Origin: Dryococelus australis | Lineage: Eukaryota; Arthropoda; Insecta; Phasmatodea; Phasmatidae | Assembly (NCBI GenBank): GCA_029891345.1 | Contig: CM057009.1 | Coordinates: 294,315,966 to 294,379,965, forward strand | Direction: 5' to 3' | DNA length: 64,000 nucleotides | Shown here: in pieces, positions 56,741 to 64,000 of the stretch | Layout: the number at the start of each line of letters is the position of its first letter | Numbering within the stretch: the stretch's first letter is position 1 | Program-made: the position numbers and the translations under genes | The notes under the pieces: model-generated | Told to the model about the DNA's origin: nothing | The model's input: only the letters and a program-made list of their open reading frames with translations | Database searches by the model: none

Positions 56741-57917
56741 TGTGATCAGTGGGGCCAAGTGCAGCGCTGGTGTCGTTAGCGCAAGTGCAACACAATATGT
56801 TTAAGTGGAGGAGCAACCACGTGTGCCTGCACATGCATATAAAATAAGTAGACTTTGTAAACAGGTCGTAAGTAAAGAGGCTGAGTGAGAATATAAGATG
56901 CTCAACAACACCTTATCATGCAATGACAAAAAAGAGAGCTCTATAGTGTTTTTGTGCCCCCGCGGGCTTTAGTGTGCATTTTTGTCTGTTCTTGTAATTT
57001 TCATTCTTGACGTGCTCCATCCTTACTCCATTCCATTCAGTACATTTTCTGTATAAAAGGGTTCTTTATCTTGTGTAATTATTTATGTAACATTTGTAAG
57101 CAGGTAAGCAATGTGTGTATTTATATTCATATTATGTCGTGTAAGAAAGTACTCTGTGCGGCCTGCTTGCCTGCCAACACTGGCCTGCATGCCACACGAG
57201 GGAAGTTAGTCATATTTCCATGTCTCGTGGGTGTGAACATGCGGACCGATGGGGTCACATTTCACATGCTAGGGTGGCACTTCAACTTTTATTAATAATA
57301 ATTTCATTGCAATAGACTTTAATTAACGGAACAAGTGGTTTTATCGCCGCTCGTGACTCTCCACCCCTCTCCTCCCCTTGGCTTGCATCGCCTGGGAGGG
57401 CATAACTTCCAATTAAGTTTTTGTGGCCTCGCATCTTTTTGTACTATGCTACCTCACCAGCGGGTTTAAGCCCTGAAGTGTTTGTAAAGTGTCTCACATT
57501 AGGAGAGTTTTAACAAAACCCCATTAATTTATGGGAAGGAACTCTGTGCGTCTTCATTCGGGTTGCCTACGTTCTTTTGGGGCATGGGCTCCCACCTTTC
57601 CTGCAACTTCATAAATATTTGCCAAGTGTTCATGTAATGTTTTCAGTGTTCATTTCCCCATGTTATGTATGGGTGAGTGGTTCGCCCTAAAAATCCACTG
57701 CATATTGTGTGTACCGCAATAATTTTTACTTAAGGAACAACACCAGAAGGATGCCGCCTTTGGCTATCGGCACACGACCCTGAGGAAGCAGTCAGCTCTA
57801 CATTACAAGTTGACATTGCAACCCATTCAATCTCTGCTGCCTAAGTATCACCATAGAATTTAAACAGGTATTCACAGTTAAAATCCCAGCCAAACTCCCA
57901 ACCACTATCCACTGTCA
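56741..57917 (+). repeat. Gypsy copy 1, 3' LTR
   Basis: Partner of 42524-43705 (see there). Ends near CCACTGTCAAA, directly next to the LTR of the opposite-strand copy 2. The true start might be near 56603, right after the G-rich tract. Confidence 0.85.
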
Positions 57918-57924
57918 AATGGTT

Positions 57925-58690
57925 ACACTTGACTCATTAAATGCAACATCTATTCAGGTTACTTTACAATGCCTCTCCAGGAGGTCACTTATGATATTTC
58001 CAGGATTAAGCGTACTGGTTAGGTTTTACAGAAAGCATCACATGGCCATAAATACTTAGTTGTAATTAATGGTTCCCCAAGCGATGCAGACACTGGGGAA
58101 GTGAAGTAGAGGTGTCCCGAGCGGCTAAACGAAGTTCCAGTATTAATTAAACTATGGCATGTTAATTGTTTGTTACGAAAGTTGAAGTACCGGTAGGGTG
58201 CAGGATGCGAGATACACACGCAACCTGCTCCTCTGCATGCATATATATATATATTAACACAAGGCACTGGTAAACAAGATTAGTGAGGTGTGGATGGAAC
58301 ATATGTGATGAACAAAGCAGAAAATAATGAAACAAGCACTGCACAAGGCTAATTATATGAAGGGCCATTTTATTGACCATTAATTATTGTTGTGTGACTT
58401 TTTGTCACTTTGCATCACTGTAATGCCTTATTACTTGACCTTTGAATAAAAATAGAACTGAATGGTTTGTATCCTTCTGCGCCATGCGGCTTGTTGGCCA
58501 CTGAGGCCAGGCGCTACGCTGAATGGCACATCACCTGTTACACCATGCCTCATTTCTTGCATGATGTTTCACACACTCCCGCGCACTGGTTGCACTAGTA
58601 GTGTGCGGGTGGACACTGTGCTGCTGGGATGCTAAGTGGTGGACAAATGGTCTTCAAGAGGGAAATGTGGTATGCGTCAATGCCCCCCCC
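57925..58690 (-). repeat. Gypsy copy 2, 3' LTR
   Basis: On the minus strand TACTTCAACTTTCGTAACAA, TTTAATTAATACTGGAAC, AGCCGCTCGGGAC and GCATCGCTTGGG follow the same order as blocks in copy 1's LTR (CACTTCAACTTTTATTAATA, CGCCGCTCGTGAC, GCATCGCCTGGG). Includes a short (TA)n at 58240-58254. Shorter than copy 1's LTR. Confidence 0.65.
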
Positions 58691-59419
58691 CTCAACAAGA
58701 CCGTTTGCAGCCACTCACCTTCAGGCACAGCACAGACAAAGCCTCCAGCCCTGCTGTCTCCTGAGTAGCAAATATGGGCTTTTTCCCAGGCGCTCACATG
58801 TCTGGAACTGCTGCTACTGCTCCCGTTGCTGTTGTTGGCGGCTCGGCAATTTGAGAGGCGCTGGGATGCTCCAGAAGAGCCCCAAGCTGCCGGTGGCTGT
58901 CTCTGCCCTTGTGACCAGCGAGGGCAGTAGGAGCCGACCGACTCAGTACCCTCACGGTCACCCTCATTAACACTCACGTTAACGCTTCTTTCATGCTCTA
59001 AGTTCCGCTGTCATCGGGAGCGAGCCAAACGGAGTAGCAACTGAGAAGGACTGACCACGCTGACATTTCCCCCTAGTTGATTCAGGTGCACGCACATTTC
59101 CCATGCGGGTTCTTCGTACACTATACGCCACGATATAGGGCATCTTGGAGTCCTCTTTAGAATGTCTCTCTGAGAGTGTTGGCTCCAGTTGCAGTGCTCG
59201 AACTTGGACAGTTTCACTTGACGGTGCAGCGCCGCCTATCTCATCGGAGCCGGCTTTTGGACGTGCCCCTGCTGGCACCAGTACGCCAGGCGGCGACAGG
59301 CTTTGGGCATCCACTGCAAACGCTTTCATTTGAGGTACTGATGCACCTTTCTCCACTATGCCTCTCTCCTGATGCTTGCCAGGGCGATCGCCATCATGGG
59401 GCACCAGGTCTTCAAACAC
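58654..59419 (-). pseudogene. Gypsy copy 2, 3' reading frames after integrase
   Basis: Open minus frames at 59419-58991 (142 codons, with VPHDGDRPGKHQERG and MPYIVAYSVRRTRMGN) and 58977-58654 (with a Ser run). No domain recognised. The position matches the post-integrase frame of copy 1. Confidence 0.35.
58682..58698 (-). other. Candidate polypurine tract, Gypsy copy 2
   Basis: The minus strand reads TTGTTGAGGGGGGGG then CATTGACG, placed as expected just before the 3' LTR. Confidence 0.55.
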
Positions 59420-59470
59420 ACTTTCTCCCTATTCCACACTTATACATGCTGTTGGAGTTGAGTGGAAATC

Positions 59471-60900
59471 TTATAAAGGTCCTCCGCCATGCTCAACACT
59501 ATTCCCCTCATAGGGCTGACCCCTGCAAGACATTGCACTGTCCGGCATCGGCGAGACGTAGGTGGTTTGTGGCGACCCCATTGGGACAGGTGCTGACCCA
59601 CTTTCCTCCTCCTCTCTATGCATGGTGAGTTCGGCAGGTTGATTGTCGCCGAAGGTGTTCGGGGCATCAGTTGCGATTTCGCCAGCGATGTCTCCGAGCG
59701 AAAGTCGTGGGTCATCCCAATGTGACCTGACACTTTTCTTACCCACACGGACCAGGTAAGTGGTTGGTCCGACGCTCTCTATCACCTGGTGAGGCCTGCT
59801 CCACTTCGCTCCCAATCCCACACAGATGTTCTGCCAGGCGACGGATTGTGGGTGCCCACACAGATATATACGTTTTGGTCAGCCTTAAGTAATGTGGATT
59901 GTCTCTTGCTGGTAGGAACCCATCTCACAGCATACTCCCTCTGGTAACTTTGCTGCTCCTTACGCCTAAGCTTTCGTTCCTCTCACTGATCCCTGCTGCT
60001 TTCAGGGTTGGTACTCGTTTGCTCTAGTGGGAAATGCTTTTCGCCTGGCAGGGCTAACTTATGCCCATGCAGTGCGTCGGCAGGTGTATAGCCAGTGGTG
60101 GCATTTACACACCAACAGGTGGTGAAGAGGGTTGCGGGCAGATGGTCGGCCCAGCAGGTGTGTAGCTCCCCCACATGGCACCACATTTGCACCTTGAAAT
60201 ATTGGTTGCAGTGCTACGTGTGGTAAGAAATGTGGGTGATACACCACCATCTTCAAATGATGTTTCCACCACCGGGTGCACAGCTCTCACCATTTTACCC
60301 AGTAAACTGGGTACCGTTGTCAGTCAGCAACTGCCTCGGGTACCTCTAATGGGTAAAGAACTCTTTCTCTAACACACTTCCGATGCTTGTGACTCATGCA
60401 CTTGTTAAGCTGTACGCCTCTGCCCATCTGGAAAAGTTATCGTTTACGACCACTATGAACTTCTTTCCCCCTGGTGACTAGGGTACGACCCCATGAGGTC
60501 GAGGCTCACTTTCTTGAACAGTCGTCTGGGTAGTCCCAGGTGCTGTTGCTATGGTCCATCTGTTCTTCGTGTCTTGAACTTCTGGCATTTTTCGCTCTCA
60601 AGTACATACTTGTGTGCATCACATGACAGTCCTGGCCAAGATGAATGTTCATTGTCATTACGAATGGTTTGTTCTGTACCAGGGTGGCCTGTCACGTGAC
60701 TCGTGTGTGCATGATCAAATATCTTTTCTTTGCATGTGGGTGGTACGAATAGCTTCCATGTTAGTGGGTCCTTCGGCGAGCACATCTCTAGCCGATTGTC
60801 AACAACATGCCTTTGTTCTACATTTTCTCGTGTGCACTTTGCCATTTGTTGTTGGGCAAATGTGCATGTCACTTGCGCATCCACTACCTCACGATGCAGG
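59471..60900 (-). pseudogene. Gypsy copy 2 integrase
   Basis: 60884-60549 has the zinc-binding start: FDHAHTSHVTGHPGTEQTIR, WPGLSCDAHKYVLESEKCQK (H...H...C..C with the first Cys changed). The core is decayed; its end is at 60192-59983 (CWADHLPATLFTTCWCVNAT, TGYTPADALHGHKLALPGE). The C-terminal domain lies at 59821-59471 (WSRPHQVIESVGPTTYLVRV, VRSHWDDPRLSL). Frameshifts and stops throughout. Confidence 0.85.
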
Positions 60901-61099
60901 TCATAAATTAATATTTATTTATCAGCCACATTAATCTTGTTTAATTTCGCTTTGCACAACAGTCCTTCGGATACTGGAGATAGGATGTGATCCCATTCTG
61001 CATCGTCGTACACTATGCCGTCAGCATTAGGCGCACGCGATAGTACATCTTCTAATTGGTTCTTCTTTCTGGGGACATGTTCTACTGTAAAGTCGTATG

Positions 61100-61430
61100 T
61101 TTGAACGAGTATTGCCCATCAGGTTAATTGACTATGCACTTCCTTCATACTGTGTAGCCAGACAATACACCTGTTGTCGGTCCATAGTGTGAACCGTTGA
61201 TACTCTAAGTACGCATGGCACTTCTTAATTGCCGACACTAATGCCCAACACTCACACTCGTTTACATCGTATCTTCTCTCAGTCTGGCCCAGTTTTGTGC
61301 TCCCAAAATCTGTTACCTGGCGAATACCGTCATCTGTATACTGGTACAAAACCACACCCAGCCCCTCCTAGCTGGCATCGGTTTGTATGTATAGGTGTCA
61401 GCTAGGGTTGTACTGCGCAAGTGTAGGGCA
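61100..61430 (-). pseudogene. Gypsy copy 2 RNase H
   Basis: The minus frame at 61355-61119 reads VLYQYTDDGIRQVTDFGSTK, ERRYDVNECECWALVSAIKK, HAYLEYQRFTLWTDNRCIVW and HSMKEVHSQLT, the second half of a Gypsy RNase H. It aligns with copy 1 at 53975-54200. The His-containing end is lost after a stop. Confidence 0.85.
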
Positions 61431-61978
61431 AGACCTGAAACGTAATTTTACTTCCTGGAAAGAAGTTTCCGCTCTGTTATCCCACACATTCCGTTTCTGT
61501 GGCGACAGTAGGTCGGTGAGTGATGCAGTCACGACAGCAAAATCCTGAATGTATTCACAGATCCAGTTAATCAAGCCAAATAACTTAAATAGCTGTTTTC
61601 ACATATGTGGTGGCTGGTAGTTGTTAATTAAATTTAACTGCTCTGGATTTGGCTTATTTCCACTCTCGTCGACATGTCCGAGGAAATCCAACTGTGTTTT
61701 GCCTATGTGACATTTATTCACAGTGCACGTTAACCCATTTATCGCAAGCCTTTCCAGGTCTCTGACCAGACTACAATTATATCCAAGTACGCTAACGTGA
61801 AATCGCCTACGAGGTCGTCCAATATATGCAACTTCATGGCTTGAAAAGTGGCGGGCGCACATTTCAAGCCGAAAGGCATTGCACAGAATTGAAAGCATCT
61901 TCCATCTGGTGCGGTGAAAGAGGTTTTCTCCCTGTCATCCAGTTTGACCAGCACCTGCGGTACCATACCAGTGATGAA
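61430..61978 (-). pseudogene. Gypsy copy 2 reverse transcriptase, partial
   Basis: The minus strand starts abruptly at QVLVKLDDREKTSFTAPDGR, CFQFCAMPFGLKCAPATFQA (motif B), then DFTLAYLDIIVVWSETW (motif C, where the second Asp is Ile), and in the next frame INGLTCTVNKCHIGKTQLDF, LGHVDESGNKPNPEQL. The finger region and motif A have been cut off by the insertion at about 61.98 kb. Confidence 0.85.
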
Positions 61979-63000
61979 GCCAAAAAAAAAAAAAAAAACA
62001 GGCCGAAAGAAGAGGCTAAATGTACCAGATGGGCGCAGTGTTACTTTAGTAGACCTCGAAGAAGCTGATGATAATAATTTAGAATCATCAACTGAAGATG
62101 AACATAATGGTGAGGTAGAAACTGGGATTGAGGGCATTCAAAATTTGAAGAAAGGGGACTGGGTTAAGATAATGTTTTATTATGATAAGGGTATCAAGGT
62201 GTACATAGGAAAGTTGACAGAAAAAGTTGATACCAGGAAGGATAAGTACAATGGAACTTTTCTTCGCGAGTCAAAAAAGTGCTCAGTCATAGTTGTGTTT
62301 TCTGATATACCAGACGAATACGATTTCTCAAGTTCTGATGTTCTTGCTGTTCTGAAGCCACTGGCTGTGTGTAGGTGATGTTATGCCTTCAAACCAAACC
62401 CACTTACAACTTAGGTGATTTATGTAATAGTTTTTTTTCTGATTCCATGTTGATGTAATTGTCTGTACTTTTTTATCTGGTCAAAGAATTGTGACCATTT
62501 TTTATTAATTTTTGCATTATAAAACAATAATTACAACTTTTAAATAAAGTAGTTGTGTTACTTTTGACACATATTATCAAATTTCCATTTACAAAAAAAA
62601 TTGAACACTGTCCCTATTCACCCCATTGGGGTCTTTAAATGGGAAAACAGTGCAAATTAAACGTGTGTTCCTTTTCACCCCAACCTTGGGGGGAATAGGT
62701 ACACCAAGAAAAAAAAATTGTAAAAAATTGGAGGAAGGGATGAAGCAAATATTTATTTAATGGTGTCAATACCCTTTACTTAATGACATTACATAAAAAT
62801 ATTACCGCCAGAAAAATAAATTCTGGCACTTTTTAAATCAAAGAAAAACATTAAAAAGTGTCCCTATTGACTCCAGTTGGCAGTTCTGTTTTCAAGTTCG
62901 TATTGCATTCTTTGCACACAAAGTTCATACTGTTTACGTTTACGGTTTCGGGTTCGGATAGGCACTCTTGATGCTTTTGTATTTGGCATTGGGTACACTT
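61979..63000 (+). mobile_element. Insertion in Gypsy copy 2 carrying a plus-strand ORF
   Basis: Foreign sequence separates the gag start (63.0 kb) from the RT (61.98 kb) of copy 2. It opens with an 18-base A run, holds a plus-strand ORF to 62378, an AATAAA near 62542, and three copies of a CCCTATTCACCCC-like motif, one inverted (about 62606, 62691, 62861). Probably a truncated transposon; the family is unknown. Confidence 0.5.
61985..62378 (+). CDS. C-terminal fragment of an unknown element protein
   Basis: The plus frame is open from the surrounding Gypsy sequence through the A run; the foreign part begins with a Lys run, then GRKKRLNVPDGRSVTLVDLE, EADDNNLESSTEDEHNGEVE, LKKGDWVKIMFYYDKGIKVY, IGKLTEKVD, NGTFLRESKKCSVIVVFSDI and VLAVLKPLAVCR before the stop. 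The pattern G-D-W-V-x-V-x-F...Y-x-G-x-V...F-L-R...F..P...D-I recurs at the end of many uncharacterised arthropod proteins of transposon origin, by memory. It is intact but truncated at its N-terminus. The downstream AATAAA could serve it. Confidence 0.45.
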
Positions 63001-63446
63001 GAGAATTAGAGTCCCTCCACCTGCACGTAAAGAATAGCTACACCAGTGTGGCAGTTCGTAATTTGGAAAAGTGTTTCGAGATCCTTGGTCGAAATGTTTG
63101 TAGTAATGTTCCCATCACTTTTTGGTTTCGGGACTGTTTCGCGGTTGTTACCGATGTGGCTGTTGCTTGAGCTGGTCATTCGGTTACATCTGCAGAATGT
63201 GGTGCCTAATTCGTTCCGGTATATCACATCACTTGGTGTAGGTTGCAGGCACTGCAGGCACAAAAGTGCCGCGGCACTTGATTGTGCCTGGCAAGCCATG
63301 GTGTATACTAATAATTGCCACATGCGCGGTATGGAAGACCGGGTCACGGCAGCGCATCGCGGGGTCGGAGGGAGGCAGAGCCGTCCCCGCTCACGGCACG
63401 GCTGTCCCTCTGCGCCCGGTGTAGGGGTTAACGCACGGAGCATCAC
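63000..63446 (-). pseudogene. Gypsy copy 2 gag, N-terminal part
   Basis: The minus frame includes MACQAQSSAAALLCLQCLQP, then YRNELGTTFCRCNRM, which aligns with MAGQTCSDASSLLCPQCLRI and RGTRYCKC in copy 1. The likely start is the Met of MACQAQ (about 63300). It continues to the insertion boundary near 63.0 kb. The overlapping plus-strand 176-codon ORF is a shadow. Confidence 0.7.
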
Positions 63447-63803
63447 TCAGCGAATGTGCGGTGTGGCGCGGGTGGAGGTGGTTGGTGTACGACCACTCAT
63501 CCCTGCTCCTTTGTTCCACTGTGCGGCGACAGGGTGGCACGCCGGTGATGTCACACCGCTGCCCCAAGATGGCTGACTTTCTGTCATCTTCTTTCGTTAC
63601 CACAATGGTGGCACCTGCTGTTTTTGGTGCGCCTTTTCATTGCATCGTGGCACTCTTGCTGGTTGACTAGCAGTCTAAGTTGTCCTCTCGTTGCGGGTAT
63701 CGTAGCAATATGGATGGGAAAATTATTGCAGAACATTTTCTTGCAAAAATTTTGGAAAAACATTTTGGCTGGGTTTTTCGCAGTTTTGCAGGTTCAGGTT
63801 TTC

Positions 63804-63821
63804 CGGGATTGGGCGACATTC
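63804..63821 (-). other. Gypsy copy 2, primer-binding site
   Basis: The minus strand reads AATGTCGCCCAATCCCGG, the same ATGTCGCCCAAT as in copy 1. Confidence 0.65.
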
Positions 63822-64000
63822 GATGGTGTCGGACTGATAAGACAGGGCTTAATTAGCATAAGTAAGCACTAATGATTTTTGCCACATGTTCGGGCAAGCC
63901 ATTTGATGGGGTGTCACGGTGCGGTATTGAGTGGAAGTGTAATTTTAGTTGTGGTAAAATAATATTTAAGTGAGATCTTAGGGAAATTGGATAATATTAT
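63822..64000 (-). repeat. Gypsy copy 2, end of 5' LTR
   Basis: Minus-strand sequence directly before the primer site, continuing off the window. No match with the 3' LTR end could be confirmed by eye. Confidence 0.4.

Larger units (their letters stand above)
42524..57917 (+). mobile_element. Gypsy LTR retrotransposon, copy 1, split by a Polinton-like insertion
   Basis: Two similar terminal repeats of about 1.18 kb (42524-43705 and 56741-57917) enclose a plus-strand gag, RT, the first part of RNase H, a 7.2 kb AT-rich foreign element, the rest of RNase H, integrase and a 3' reading frame. Without the insertion the element is about 8.2 kb. The RT is of the Gypsy type (MPFGLQCAPATFQRMM, LDDVVIW). 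The protease and the nucleocapsid are missing through an internal deletion near 45.79 kb. All frames are broken. A related copy lies on the opposite strand at 57.9-64 kb. Confidence 0.85.
57925..64000 (-). mobile_element. Gypsy LTR retrotransposon, copy 2, tail to tail with copy 1
   Basis: Minus-strand order from the right edge: LTR end, primer site, gag start, an insertion (about 61.98-63.0 kb), RT, RNase H, integrase, 3' frames, polypurine tract, 3' LTR. RT, integrase and gag resemble copy 1, and LTR blocks are shared, so the two are related subfamilies. Its 3' LTR ends next to the 3' end of copy 1. The 5' LTR runs off the window. Confidence 0.8.

Noticed and set aside
63046-63576. 176-codon plus-strand ORF
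   Set aside because: Antisense of the Gypsy copy 2 gag, which aligns with copy 1.

Overview
The window looks like a large, repeat-rich invertebrate genome, most likely an arthropod and probably an insect. I base this on the element types present: BEL/Pao and Gypsy LTR retrotransposons, CR1-type LINEs whose first ORF carries PHD and esterase domains, a ZBED5-type hAT remnant, tRNA-like SINE heads and a Polinton/Maverick-like element. No convincing host gene was found. Almost every coding stretch is a mobile-element gene broken by stops and frameshifts, so the region is a graveyard of nested insertions.

Layout, left half. 1-2.6 kb holds the 5' part of a BEL/Pao element on the minus strand (probable 5' LTR, primer site, gag, zinc knuckles, protease). 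3.1-8.6 kb is a second minus-strand LTR element with about 0.8 kb LTR-like arms; its pol is mostly gone and a 1.9 kb element with short terminal inverted repeats sits inside its protease gene. 8.6-10.0 kb is strongly purine-rich. 10.05-10.8 kb is a hAT transposase remnant. 10.8-11.5 and 18.25-19.3 kb are two copies of one dispersed repeat, the second running into a transposase-like ORF. 13.7-15.5 kb is a relic plus-strand LTR element. 19.9-21.1 kb is a piece of a CR1 LINE ending in a (TA)n run. 21-25 kb is AT-rich, with two small duplications and a tRNA-like SINE head.

Layout, middle. 26.0-28.9 kb is a minus-strand CR1 copy (esterase, endonuclease, RT). It stands head to head with a different plus-strand LINE at 29.05-30.42 kb. 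35.0-39.4 kb is a near full-length minus-strand copy of the first CR1 family: PHD finger, coiled coil, SGNH esterase, endonuclease, RT. A 33-bp minisatellite follows at 39.78-40.06 kb.

Layout, right half. 42.5-57.9 kb is a plus-strand Gypsy element with two diverged LTRs of about 1.2 kb, whose RNase H region is split by a 7.2 kb AT-rich Polinton-like element (46.75-53.95 kb). That inserted element has about 150-bp terminal inverted repeats and remnants of a protein-primed type DNA polymerase B, an FtsK/A32-like packaging ATPase, probable virion proteins and a DUF8207-like protein. A second, related Gypsy copy lies on the minus strand (57.9-64 kb), tail to tail with the first and itself interrupted at 62-63 kb. 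The two form a large imperfect inverted pair.

The nested Polinton-like virus relic is the most interesting object. All assignments come from reading motifs by eye. No database search was possible, and element boundaries are approximate unless a repeat pair defines them.
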